Shown: positions 1 through 7,106, counted from the first letter of the stretch. The stretch is DNA of 64,000 bases from Alphaproteobacteria bacterium (GCA_012103325.1 WLWY01000001.1:248001-312000), one strand, 5' to 3'. Notes: generated from the letters alone by a model not told the origin. A program made the numbers and translations.

Positions 1-1103
1 CGGACGAAATCGAACAAGGCCGACGCCTGCCTCTCAAACTGCGGCAGGGGCTCTATGATGCCGGCCTGTTCCGCCTGCTGCTCGAAAAACGCTTCAACGG
101 CGCCGAAGTCTGTCCGCACGACTTCTCCCGCATCATCGAGGAAGTCGCCAAGCACGATGCCAGCACCGCCTGGTGCCTGTGTCAGGCGAATGGCTGCGCG
201 ATGACGGCCTCGTTCCTGGACACCCCCGTCGCCAACAAGATCTGGGGCGACGATCCGCAAGGCGTACTCGCCTGGGGACCCGGCAAGTCGATCGCCAAGC
301 GCGAGGGCGACGGCTTCCGCGTCAATGCCGATTGCGCCTTCGCCAGCGGCGGCCGGCACGCGACCTGGATCGGCACGCACTCGACGGTCGTCGACGAGAA
401 CGACGAGCCCGTGCTTAACGAAAAAGGCGGCAAGACCATCCGCACCATGCTGATCCCCGCCAGCGAGATCGAGTGGGAGGATATCTGGAACGTCGTCGGG
501 CTGCGCGGCACGGCGAGCGACGGCTACCACATCAAGGATCTGTACGTCCCCTACGAACATACGGTGCACCGCGATGATGCTAAGGAATGCCGCACCGACT
601 CGCCGCTTTATCTGTTCCGGCAGACGAACCTGTATGCCAGCGGCTTCTCCGGTGTCGCCATCGGCATCGCGCAATCGATGCTCGACGCGTTCGCCGAGCT
701 GACTCTCAAGAAAACGCCGAGGATGCAGAAAAGCACCCTGAGCCAGAACGCGGTGGTGCAATCGGAATTCGCCCGCGCGTCGATTCGGCTCGACGCCGCG
801 CGGTGTTTCCTGCGCGCCGAACTCGACGATATCTGGGCCGCGGTGCTGAGCACCGGCGAGCTGACCGTCGAGCAGCGCATGCGCATCCGCCTCGCCACGA
901 CACACGGCATTCACGAGGCGAAGGGCGCGGCCGACACGATCTACGACGCGGCCGGCGCCACGGCGATCTTCGCCAGCGGCCCTTATGAGCGCCGCTTCCG
1001 CGACCTGCATACCGTCACGCAACAGATGCAGGGCCGCCGCGCGCATTACGAAACGGTCGGCGCCTTCATGCTCGGCAACCCGCCGGACCTGTCCTCGGTG
1101 TGA
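1..1103 (+). CDS. Acyl-CoA dehydrogenase-family flavoprotein, 5' truncated by window edge
   Basis: The reading frame is open from base 3, so the gene starts outside the window; 366 residues are visible. The text around residues 50-70 (ASTAWCLCQANG) and the helical C-terminal half match the acyl-CoA dehydrogenase superfamily, particularly the branch that includes HpaB/group D flavin-dependent hydroxylases. Such proteins either desaturate acyl-CoA thioesters or act as reduced-flavin-dependent hydroxylases. The substrate cannot be told from sequence. The stop overlaps the GTG start of phzF (GTGA), so the two are translationally coupled. The internal ATG at 201 is not the true start because clear family sequence lies upstream of it. 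Confidence 0.75.
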   Translation, partial: DEIEQGRRLPLKLRQGLYDAGLFRLLLEKRFNGAEVCPHDFSRIIEEVAKHDASTAWCLCQANGCAMTASFLDTPVANKIWGDDPQGVLAWGPGKSIAKREGDGFRVNADCAFASGGRHATWIGTHSTVVDENDEPVLNEKGGKTIRTMLIPASEIEWEDIWNVVGLRGTASDGYHIKDLYVPYEHTVHRDDAKECRTDSPLYLFRQTNLYASGFSGVAIGIAQSMLDAFAELTLKKTPRMQKSTLSQNAVVQSEFARASIRLDAARCFLRAELDDIWAAVLSTGELTVEQRMRIRLATTHGIHEAKGAADTIYDAAGATAIFASGPYERRFRDLHTVTQQMQGRRAHYETVGAFMLGNPPDLSSV

Positions 1104-2020
1104 CCACGTTTCCATACGTCACGGTCGACGTCTTCACCGCGCAGCGCTTCGGCGGCAATCCGCTCGGCATCGTTCTGGATGCGCGCGGCATGACCGGCGA
1201 ACAAATGCAGCAGGTCGCCGCCGAATTCAACTACGCGGAATCGACCTTCATCCTTCCCCCACAAAATCCTGAGAACACCGCACAGGTGCGCATCTTCACC
1301 CGCGCGCAGGAAGTGCCCTTCGCCGGCCATCCCAATGTCGGCACCGGGTTCGTCCTGGCGCAGCAGCCGGAGATTTTCGGCAAGATCCCAGGCGACGCCC
1401 TGCGCTTCGAGGAGAAGGCCGGGCTCGTCGAAATCGACGTCGTGCGCGATGGCGATGCCGTCATCGGCGCGCGGATCAAGGCGCCGCAGCCCCTGGAAAC
1501 CGGCCAGACGATGGACCCGGCGGTCTACGCCGCCTGCGTTTCGCTGCCCACCGATGCGATCATCACCGAGCGGCACAAGCCGACACTGGCCTCCGTCGGG
1601 CTGCCCTTCTTCGTCGCCGAGACCGATATGGACTCGCTGGCTACGGCGCACGCCAATCTCGATGCGTTCCGCGCGGCGGCCGAGAGGTACGGTCTTGCCG
1701 ATCTGAGCGGACGCTTCTCCGTCTTCGTCTATGCGCGCAGGGGCGAGGGCATCGACGCGTTGCGGGCGCGCATGTTCGCGCCATTGAGCAACAATTGGGA
1801 AGACCCGGCGACCGGCAGCGCCTCCGCCGCGCTGGGCGCTTTTCTGGTTTCGCTGGAGCCGCAAGCGGATAGGGCGGCGCGCATCGTCATCGAACAGGGT
1901 GTCGAGATGGGCCGCCCAAGCGAAATCGTCGTCAATGCGCGCAAGTCGAGCGGGAAAGTCGACAGCGTCACCATCGAAGGACGCTGTGTCCCCGTCATGC
2001 AGGGTACGCTCACGCTTTAA
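1100..2020 (+). CDS. PhzF family isomerase/epimerase
   Basis: 306 residues, the usual length of the PhzF/diaminopimelate-epimerase-fold family. Visible family motifs are the N-terminal VDVFTAQRFGGNPLGIV, the catalytic-type glutamate in NYAEST (E47), the VPFAGHP loop and the C-terminal DPATGSA motif near residue 235. The GTG start overlaps the stop of the preceding gene by 4 bases (GTGA). Most PhzF homologues outside phenazine operons have no assigned substrate, and no phenazine genes are present here. The last ~76 codons are duplicated in diverged form at 3128-3356. Confidence 0.9.
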   Translation: MTTFPYVTVDVFTAQRFGGNPLGIVLDARGMTGEQMQQVAAEFNYAESTFILPPQNPENTAQVRIFTRAQEVPFAGHPNVGTGFVLAQQPEIFGKIPGDALRFEEKAGLVEIDVVRDGDAVIGARIKAPQPLETGQTMDPAVYAACVSLPTDAIITERHKPTLASVGLPFFVAETDMDSLATAHANLDAFRAAAERYGLADLSGRFSVFVYARRGEGIDALRARMFAPLSNNWEDPATGSASAALGAFLVSLEPQADRAARIVIEQGVEMGRPSEIVVNARKSSGKVDSVTIEGRCVPVMQGTLTL

Positions 2021-2027
2021 CGGAAAA

Positions 2028-2047
2028 CGGCGGCCCGGGAGCCGCCG
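2028..2047 (-). terminator. GC hairpin between converging phzF and PEP-CTERM gene 1
   Basis: A 7-bp stem (CGGCGGC / GCCGCCG) encloses a 6-base loop. On the minus strand it is followed by TTTTCC, so it best fits a terminator for the PEP-CTERM gene. It may also end phzF transcription. The same hairpin recurs at 3364-3383. Confidence 0.55.
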
Positions 2048-2090
2048 CAAACCGATGCGTTCTATTGGAAAGACGCTATGCCGCGGCGCT

Positions 2091-2657
2091 TTAGCCGCCG
2101 CGCCGCGCCGCGCCGAGGCCGAGCAGGCCGAGGCCGAACAGGGCCAGCGTGCCGGGTTCGGGAACGCCGTGGGTCGCTTCGAAATCAATCGTGAACAGCG
2201 ACCGAGTTGGTAGGGAAGAGCCGGAAATTGTGATCGAAATAAAATCGTCGCCGAATTCTACCGAGGTCCCCGTATCATTGAAGTCGGTGATGGAAGCGAG
2301 CTCGGCATTCGACACAAAACCCGATTCGCCGATCCAGTCAAGATCGGAGAAGGTGAAGGTCGCGCCTTGAAAAAAAACGGCTACACCTAGAAACAGCTGG
2401 ATCGTGGACTCTTCGATATCGATGAACTCATCAAAGGCCAGTCCAAAAACGTCGTTGACCTCATTCGAGATTTCGACCGATCCGTCCTGAACCGTCACAT
2501 CGACCGTTTGGTTTCCGACGCCGCCGCCTGACGAACTCACGGTGATCTGGTCGCCGATGATCGTCGCGTTCGTCCCGGTTGACAGCATCATCGCCGTGCT
2601 CAGCACAGCGGCCACGACAAAAGCACCAAGGCGCGTTTTAGCTAAGAGTCCAAACAT
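2091..2657 (-). CDS. PEP-CTERM sorting domain protein 1
   Basis: 188 residues from an ATG preceded by GGGGAGAGAG; an upstream in-frame ATG at 2690 lacks such a site. An N-terminal signal peptide (KTRLGAFVVAAVLSTAMM) is followed by a serine/glycine-rich secreted domain of no family I recognise. The C-terminus is a textbook PEP-CTERM tail: VPEPGTLALFGLGLLGLG, then a basic AARR end. Such proteins are exported, cleaved near the PEP motif by an exosortase and placed on the surface or in exopolysaccharide. No exosortase lies in the window. The signal peptide and tail nearly match those of the gene at 3412-4035, but the central domain differs. A sigma-54-type promoter lies upstream. Confidence 0.85.
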   Translation of the reverse strand: MFGLLAKTRLGAFVVAAVLSTAMMLSTGTNATIIGDQITVSSSGGGVGNQTVDVTVQDGSVEISNEVNDVFGLAFDEFIDIEESTIQLFLGVAVFFQGATFTFSDLDWIGESGFVSNAELASITDFNDTGTSVEFGDDFISITISGSSLPTRSLFTIDFEATHGVPEPGTLALFGLGLLGLGAARRGG

Positions 2658-2722
2658 TGTTCTCTCTCCCCAGCGCGTCATATCCTGCACGCGCCCAAAA
2701 CATCGCGTTATGCCGGAGAATT

Positions 2723-2739
2723 AAGCAAATTTTGGGCCA
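2723..2739 (-). promoter_or_regulatory. Sigma-54 (-24/-12) promoter for PEP-CTERM gene 1
   Basis: Minus strand reads TGGCCCAAAATTTGCTT. The GG and GC dinucleotides are 10 bases apart, as required for RpoN promoters (consensus TGGCAC-N5-TTGC). It lies ~66 bases upstream of the ATG at 2657 and has the same position relative to the upstream motif pair as the promoter at 4112-4128. Confidence 0.8.
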
Positions 2740-2803
2740 TTGCGCAACAATTCAACAAAATCAATAAATTATGGAATGTCTGCGCGCACAAAGGGACGCA
2801 AAT

Positions 2804-2921
2804 CCGTAAAGAACCCCGACACTTTCCGGACCCCAAACCGCTCGCTCAGCCGAAAATTTGTTTATTCCCAAAAGGTTGTGTGAAAACTCCGGAATTCTCC
2901 CAACTGTAAGATATTCCGACA
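2804..2921 (-). promoter_or_regulatory. Pair of enhancer-type sites upstream of PEP-CTERM gene 1
   Basis: Plus-strand copies are CCGTAAAGAACCCCGACA (2804-2821) and CTGTAAGATATTCCGACA (2904-2921). The GTAA cores start at 2806 and 2906, exactly 100 bp apart, and the nearer copy is 81 bp from the -12 element. They match the pair at 4192-4312, giving a shared form GTAA-N5/6-TTCCGACA. Position and repetition fit binding sites for a sigma-54 activator; PrsR of the PrsK/PrsR system is the known candidate for PEP-CTERM genes. Its identity here is inferred. Confidence 0.65.
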
Positions 2922-2944
2922 TCCCACAGGATGGTAGTGCGCTG

Positions 2945-3129
2945 TCAATCGAAGGCCGGTCCCAGCGCTTTCTCGGGGTCGGGCGGGCCGACGCCGGTCG
3001 CCACGGCGATATCGGACACGAAGGGATTGTCCTCGCGCTCCTGGCCGAAGGTGGACAGACGGCCATGGCCGGGCAGGAACATCACCTCGTCGCCGAGCGG
3101 CCAGAGCCTTTCGGTGATCGAACGGACCA
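2945..3129 (-). pseudogene. Fragment: last ~60 codons of a metallo-hydrolase gene
   Basis: This stretch is homologous to the 3' end of the intact minus-strand hydrolase gene at 4334-5044 (offset 1389 bp), including the stop codon and the LPGHGRLSTFGQ segment. By hand comparison only about 2 of ~58 residues differ, although there are roughly 16 nucleotide differences, mostly synonymous. It has no start and is fused at 3128-3130 to the end of a phzF copy read on the other strand. Confidence 0.8.
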
Positions 3130-3356
3130 ATTGGGAAGACCCGGCGACGGGCAGCGCGGCTGCCGCGCTGGGGGCGTTCCTGGTTTCATTGGAGAGCAAT
3201 GCGGACGGGGCCGCGCGCATCCACATCGAACAGGGTGTCGAAATGGGCCGGCCAAGCGAGATCATCGTCAACGCGGGCAAATCCGGCGGGCAGATCGAAC
3301 GCGTGACCATCGCAGGACGCTGCGTCCCCGTGATGCAGGGCGTGATCGCGCTTTAA
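3128..3356 (+). pseudogene. Fragment: last ~76 codons of a phzF gene
   Basis: The translation from NWEDPATGSA to the stop aligns without gaps to the C-terminus of PhzF at 1100-2020, with about 16 differences in 76 residues. The catalytic N-terminal half is absent. An open frame runs across the junction from 2931, but its upstream part is antisense of the hydrolase fragment, so a functional protein is unlikely. The same terminator hairpin and a second PEP-CTERM gene follow, as in the upstream copy. Confidence 0.8.
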
Positions 3357-3363
3357 CGGAAAA

Positions 3364-3383
3364 CGGCGGCCCGAGAGCCGCCG
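3364..3383 (-). terminator. GC hairpin after PEP-CTERM gene 2
   Basis: A 7-bp stem CGGCGGC / GCCGCCG with a 6-base loop. On the minus strand TTTTCC follows. It is the duplicate of the hairpin at 2028-2047 and lies about 30 bases beyond the stop of the PEP-CTERM gene. Confidence 0.55.
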
Positions 3384-3411
3384 CAAACCGATTAGTTCTA
3401 TAGGAAAGACG

Positions 3412-4035
3412 CTACGTCGCGCGCTTCAGCCGCCGCGCTGCGCCCAGGCCGAGCAGGCCGAGGCCGAACAGGGCCAGCGTGCCGGGTTCGGGAACCGCGG
3501 TCGAGCGGAATTCGCCGAAAATCCGCCACGAGATCAACTCGTCATCTTCGTTCGGGGACCCAGCATCGTTGAAGCGAAGCACCCAATCGCCGGCCAGGTT
3601 TTGAGTGTCGAACGCGGACAGCGCCTGCTCCGGAATATAGGAGCCATCGACGAAGGATGTCGCATCCGCCAGCGCCGCGGCGGCCTCGTCGTCATAGGTC
3701 GCATCCCACGAGTTGTTTGGTACATCGTGGGTCGTAAAACTGGCGGATTTCAAGACGACCGTCGTCGCGCCATGAATCAGGGAAACGCTCCAGTCTTCGG
3801 GATGGATGGTGCCACCAGTCGGATCTTCTACGAGAAATTGGATATTCAGATCCGTGATCACCCCCGCCGGCAGCGCCGTCAGAGTCACGTCGACACCGCC
3901 AGCATCGTCGATCCCGGTCTGCGCCGGGCCAGCAATATCGAACGGAATCGCGTTCGCCGCGGACGCCGCGCAAAGCATGGCCCCGCCTGCAATGAAAGCG
4001 CCGAAGCGCGTTTTAGCTGATTTGCCGATCATCAT
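3412..4035 (-). CDS. PEP-CTERM protein 2 with proprotein-convertase P-like domain
   Basis: 207 residues; the ATG-ATG start follows GGGAGGG. Signal peptide: KTRFGAFIAGGAMLCAASAANA. Residues ~40-175 resemble a P/Homo-B beta-sandwich domain: a DLNI strand, DWSVSLIHG, an N-x-WD-x-TYDDEA segment, a GSYIPEQALSAF stretch and GDWVLRFND...SWRI. P domains usually stabilise or target secreted proteases, but no protease domain is present. The tail VPEPGTLALFGLGLLGLG with a basic end is a PEP-CTERM exosortase signal and matches gene 1 almost exactly. The protein is probably a surface or matrix component. The P-domain call rests on pattern reading, not a profile search. Confidence 0.82.
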   Translation of the reverse strand: MMIGKSAKTRFGAFIAGGAMLCAASAANAIPFDIAGPAQTGIDDAGGVDVTLTALPAGVITDLNIQFLVEDPTGGTIHPEDWSVSLIHGATTVVLKSASFTTHDVPNNSWDATYDDEAAAALADATSFVDGSYIPEQALSAFDTQNLAGDWVLRFNDAGSPNEDDELISWRIFGEFRSTAVPEPGTLALFGLGLLGLGAARRLKRAT

Positions 4036-4111
4036 TTTTTGCCCTCCCTAACGAGTTGCAGCGTCCTCCAAAGCCGGGAACTACCACAACTGTCAATTAT
4101 TTCAAGAATAC

Positions 4112-4128
4112 AAGCAATTATTGTGCCA
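4112..4128 (-). promoter_or_regulatory. Sigma-54 (-24/-12) promoter for PEP-CTERM gene 2
   Basis: Minus strand reads TGGCACAATAATTGCTT, an essentially perfect match to the RpoN consensus with GG-N10-GC spacing. It lies ~77 bases upstream of the ATG at 4035 and 81 bp from the nearer enhancer-type motif. Confidence 0.88.
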
Positions 4129-4191
4129 ACCACTTGCAATTACACTATTTCAGCAGGTTATGCGAAATGTGCAGGGGTCAAACATCGCCAA

Positions 4192-4312
4192 ACGGTAAAG
4201 AATTCCGACACCATTCGGTGGCCGAATCCGGCGTTATTCAAAATTACTCTTTCTTCGCAATAAGTTGTGGCGGAGTTTCAGAGAACGCCCAACCGTAAAC
4301 TATTCCGACACC
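4192..4312 (-). promoter_or_regulatory. Pair of enhancer-type sites upstream of PEP-CTERM gene 2
   Basis: Plus-strand copies are ACGGTAAAGAATTCCGACA (4192-4210) and ACCGTAAACTATTCCGACA (4292-4310), both followed by CC. The GTAAA cores start at 4195 and 4295, exactly 100 bp apart. The surrounding DNA differs between the two PEP-CTERM genes, so these words look selectively kept as activator sites. Confidence 0.7.
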
Positions 4313-4333
4313 TGGAAAGACATCGACAGATGT

Positions 4334-5044
4334 TCAGTCGAAGGCCGGCCCCAGCGCCTTTTCGGGGTCGGGCGGGCCGACGCCCGTGGCCACCGCGAGG
4401 TCGGACACGAAGGGGTTGTCCTCGCGCTCCTGGCCGAAGGTCGACAGGCGGCCGTGGCCGGGCAGGAACATCACCTCGTCGCCGAGCGGCCAGAGCTGTT
4501 CGGTGATCGAGCGCACCAGCTGTTCGTGGTCGCCGCGCGGCAAATCGGTGCGGCCGACGGTACGCCGGAACAGCACGTCACCGACGATCGCGAGCTGCGA
4601 CGGCGCGTGGAAATAGATCACGTGCCCCGGCGTATGGCCCGGGCAGTGCCGCACGTCGAGCGTCTGTTCGCCGACGCTCACCGTATCGTTGTTTTCCAGC
4701 CAGCGGTCCGGCGTGAAGACACGCGGCGTGTCGAAGCCTGGCTTCTCCTTCGCATCGGCCAGCTTGTCGATCCAGAACTGATCGTCACGGTGCGGCCCTT
4801 CGATGGGGATGCCCTGCGCTTCCGAGAAATCCGCCGCCGCCCCGGCATGGTCGCGATGCGCATGGGTGATGAGGATCTTCTCCAGCGTGATGCCGGCGCG
4901 GTCGACCGCCGTCATGATCCGGTCCAGATGCCCGCCCGGATCGATCACGGCGCCCTTCATCGTCTTGGTGCACCACAGGACCGTGGCGTTCTGCTGGAAC
5001 GGCGTGACGGGGACGATGGCGGTTTCAAGCGGCTTGTCGAACAT
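4334..5044 (-). CDS. MBL-fold metallo-hydrolase, glyoxalase II-like (YcbL type)
   Basis: 236 residues. The metal-binding signature THAHRDHAG is at residues 60-68 (H61, H63, D65, H66). Further ligands sit in HCPGHTPGH (~133), GDVLFRRTVGRTD (~160) and LPGHGR (~199). Length and motif order match the small glyoxalase II-like hydrolases that cleave thioesters such as S-lactoylglutathione; the actual substrate is unknown. Its 3' end is duplicated at 2945-3129. The gene ends just beyond the regulatory region of PEP-CTERM gene 2 but on the same strand, upstream of it, so read-through into that region is possible. Confidence 0.85.
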   Translation of the reverse strand: MFDKPLETAIVPVTPFQQNATVLWCTKTMKGAVIDPGGHLDRIMTAVDRAGITLEKILITHAHRDHAGAAADFSEAQGIPIEGPHRDDQFWIDKLADAKEKPGFDTPRVFTPDRWLENNDTVSVGEQTLDVRHCPGHTPGHVIYFHAPSQLAIVGDVLFRRTVGRTDLPRGDHEQLVRSITEQLWPLGDEVMFLPGHGRLSTFGQEREDNPFVSDLAVATGVGPPDPEKALGPAFD

Positions 5045-5389
5045 CGCGGGAGTCCGGGTTGTGAGGGTTGGAGAATTTTAAGCTGGTCGGGGTTTAAAGG
5101 GCAAATGCCATCGCGCTCCTTGCTGAGGAGGACATCGCATATAACGCGACGCCGCCTCTACAAACCAAAACCGTCTCTACCAACCAATACCGTCATCCTC
5201 AACTTGATTGAGGATCCAGGCAACGGTGCTGTCTTAAAGCCGTTCATGAAGATGCGATGCATTACGAAGCGCAATTTTATACGTCAGCAGCAAACCTCAG
5301 CCGAACGGTGGCAAACCTCGCGGCGGACTGGATCCTTGTCTGTTGTGTTTGTGTCAGAATGAGAACGGGCGGGAGACCGTTGGATCCTC
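5045..5389. other. Non-coding stretch with REP-like palindrome left of IS110 element
   Basis: No credible gene. 5045-5150 shows nothing recognisable. From ~5155 imperfect repeats of the word CCGTC appear, leading into the REP at 5190-5218. 5219-5380 shows no clear feature, and 5381-5389 (TGGATCCTC) is the left half of the REP split by the IS110 element. Confidence 0.5.
5190..5218 (+). repeat. Intact REP-like palindrome
   Basis: The core ATCCTCAA-CTTGA-TTGAGGAT forms an 8-bp stem with a 5-base loop. The 29-bp unit is, as reverse complement, identical to the sequence made by joining 5381-5389 to 6451-6470. Flanking similarity (5160-5190 versus 6471-6505 inverted) suggests two REPs in inverted arrangement, REPIN-like. 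Confidence 0.75.
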
Positions 5390-5499
5390 GGTCTTGAAGA
5401 CCGTGATTGGGCCTGGCTCCCCGCCCGCGTTTGCTTACTCATCCTGAACAGTTGCCAGGGGCTGCCCCAAGCAGATCCCGCATGACAAGGACAGGAACC
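5390..5499 (+). ncRNA. Candidate bridge-RNA region of the IS110 element
   Basis: This is the left non-coding end upstream of the recombinase, where IS110-group elements encode a bridge RNA pairing with target and donor DNA. It has hairpin potential: GGTCTTGAAGACC at 5390-5402 and GGGGCTGCCCC near 5458. It contains ACAGTTGCC (5448-5456), identical to the element's own right end (6441-6449), and TCATCCTGAAC (5439-5449), one base from the REP word TCATCCTCAAC. These fit donor- and target-guide loops, but the stretch is short and the matches could be chance. Confidence 0.4.
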
Positions 5500-6435
5500 A
5501 TGACGATATACCAAGATCACATCGGAATCGACGTTTCCAAGGACCAGCTCGACCTGTTCAGCATCGCCCGCGACAAGGCCTGGCGTATCGCCAATGAGCG
5601 TGATGCCATCCGGGTGCTGCTGCGCGAGTTGCCCCCTGACGCGCTCGTCGTCTTCGAAGCCACGAGCGTCTATGACAAAACCCTGCGCCGTGTGCTGTCT
5701 CGCGCCGGTCGGCCCTTCGCCAGGGTCAATCCGAGGCGGGCCCGTGAGTTCGCCCGCGCCACCGGCCTCCTCGCCAAGACCGACCGCGTCGATGCTCGCA
5801 TGCTTGCCTGGCTCGGCGCCCGTCTCGACCCAACGCCGACCTGCGAGCCTTCGCCCGAACGGCAGCACCTGGCCGAGTTGCTGCAGCGGCGCAACCAGCT
5901 CGTCGAGATGCGCAAACAGGAAAAGACCCGCCTCAAACAGGTCGACCCCGGTCCTCTCCGGCGCGATATCAAAAGCCTCATCGAAGTCCTGTCGCGCCAC
6001 ATTGCTACCTTCGAGCGCGCCATCAAAAACCTTATCGAAACGAACACGGAGTTCGACCGTCTCGTACACACCCTGCAGACCGCGCCCGGTGTCGGACCGG
6101 TCATCGCCGCGACCCTGATCGCCGAAATGCCGGAACTCGGAAACCTCGACCGCCGGGCCGTCGCCCTGCTGGCCGGTCTCGCACCCATCGCCGACGACTC
6201 AGGAAAACGCAAAGGCTATCGAAAAATCAGCGGCGGCAGGCCACGCCTTAGACGCGCCCTTTATCTCGCGGCTCTCACCGCAAAGCGTAACCCGGCCTTT
6301 CAGCCCTTCTATGACAGGCTCCGCGATAACGGAAAACAGCCCAAAACCGCCATTATCGCTGTCGCCCGAAAACTTATCGTCACACTCAACGCAATGATCC
6401 GAAACAACGAAACCTTCAAACAACAAACCGCATGA
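5500..6435 (+). CDS. IS110-family DEDD recombinase (transposase)
   Basis: 311 residues starting at an ATG preceded by AAGGACAGG. The RuvC-like N-domain shows the acidic residues: IGIDVSKDQLDL, VFEATSVYD and KTDRVDARML. A coiled linker (residues ~115-190) precedes the C-terminal Transposase_20 domain, with TAPGVGPVIAATLIAEMPE and SGKRKGYRKISGG; the serine in DDSGK is the likely nucleophile. The length is usual and the frame intact, so the element may still be active. It catalyses excision as a circle and insertion guided by the element's RNA, here into a REP. Confidence 0.93.
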   Translation: MTIYQDHIGIDVSKDQLDLFSIARDKAWRIANERDAIRVLLRELPPDALVVFEATSVYDKTLRRVLSRAGRPFARVNPRRAREFARATGLLAKTDRVDARMLAWLGARLDPTPTCEPSPERQHLAELLQRRNQLVEMRKQEKTRLKQVDPGPLRRDIKSLIEVLSRHIATFERAIKNLIETNTEFDRLVHTLQTAPGVGPVIAATLIAEMPELGNLDRRAVALLAGLAPIADDSGKRKGYRKISGGRPRLRRALYLAALTAKRNPAFQPFYDRLRDNGKQPKTAIIAVARKLIVTLNAMIRNNETFKQQTA

Positions 6436-6450
6436 CAAACACAGTTGCCC

Positions 6451-6470
6451 AATCAAGTTGAGGATGACGG
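6451..6470 (+). repeat. Right half of the REP split by IS110
   Basis: The 20 bases are the exact reverse complement of 5190-5209. With TGGATCCTC at 5381-5389 they make a complete REP unit, marking the insertion point. Confidence 0.75.
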
Positions 6471-6560
6471 GTGGGGTGTTGAGTATGACGGTTTTAGTGT
6501 TGGGGATAACCAGGTGGCGTATTGGATGACGGCCTTTGTTGATAGCGCCGCTGCGCACCC

Positions 6561-7106
6561 CTACCCATACGAAATATCCAACACCTCGATCTCCACTTCC
6601 CCCTTCGGCGTGCGCATCGTCACGACGTCACCCAACTCCGCCTTCAGCAGCGCGCGCGCCATAGGCGACACCCAGCTGATTTCACCTGCCTCGGGCCGCG
6701 ACTCGTCGATGCCGACGATGCGCACCGTGTGCTCGCGGTCTTCCTCGTCGCAATAGGTCACGGTCGCGCCGAAAAACACTTGATCCGTACTCGTCTGCAG
6801 CGCGGGGTCGACGATTTCCGCGATTTCCATCCGCTTCAACAGGAAGCGCATGCGGCGGTCGATCTCGCGCAGCCTCTTCTTGCCGTAGATGTAGTCGCCG
6901 TTCTCCGACCGGTCGCCATTGCCCGCCGCCCAGGACACGACATCGACGACTTTCGGCCGCTCGACCGTACGCAGCTGTTTCAACTCGTCGCGCAACCGCG
7001 CCATACCGTCCGGCGTGATGTAGTTCTTCACGCCCGGCGGCAGATCCGGCGCGTCGTCTGGCTCCAACTCTTCCGGTTCGGTTTCTTTGGTGAAGGCCTT
7101 GCTCAC
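6561..7106 (-). CDS. greB: Transcription elongation factor GreB
   Basis: 181 residues. The N-terminal coiled coil starts near residue 30 (YITPDGMARLRDELKQL) and carries the GDRSENGDYIYGKKRLREID tip segment with the acidic residues that act at the RNA polymerase active site. The C-terminal FKBP-like domain has FFGATVTYCDEE and ISWVSPMARALL. The ENGDYIYGKK form distinguishes GreB from GreA. Gre factors stimulate transcript cleavage in backtracked RNA polymerase. An acidic N-terminal extension of ~25 residues is longer than in E. coli GreB. It stands alone, facing the VOC gene. Confidence 0.9.
   Translation of the reverse strand: MSKAFTKETEPEELEPDDAPDLPPGVKNYITPDGMARLRDELKQLRTVERPKVVDVVSWAAGNGDRSENGDYIYGKKRLREIDRRMRFLLKRMEIAEIVDPALQTSTDQVFFGATVTYCDEEDREHTVRIVGIDESRPEAGEISWVSPMARALLKAELGDVVTMRTPKGEVEIEVLDISYG

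Larger units (their letters stand above)
5390..6450 (+). mobile_element. IS110-family insertion sequence
   Basis: 1061 bp between the two halves of a REP palindrome. Removing it restores a 29-bp sequence identical to the reverse complement of 5190-5218, which defines the ends to within one base (C at 5389 or 6450). There are no terminal inverted repeats and no clear target duplication, as is normal for IS110 elements that recombine at a short core through a DEDD recombinase. The left non-coding end is ~110 bp; the right is ~15 bp after the stop. Confidence 0.82.

Noticed and set aside
1046..2188. Long minus-strand frame (380 codons) over phzF
   Set aside because: Antisense of a clear PhzF protein; high GC gives long spurious frames, and its translation is arginine/aspartate-rich without motifs.
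2931..3356. 141-codon frame crossing the hydrolase/phzF junction as a new fusion gene
   Set aside because: Its first half is antisense of a hydrolase fragment and it lacks any start signal; better seen as a recombination scar.
4265..5362. 365-codon plus-strand frame over the metallo-hydrolase
   Set aside because: Runs opposite to a gene with complete zinc motifs and extends into the REP region; no family resemblance.
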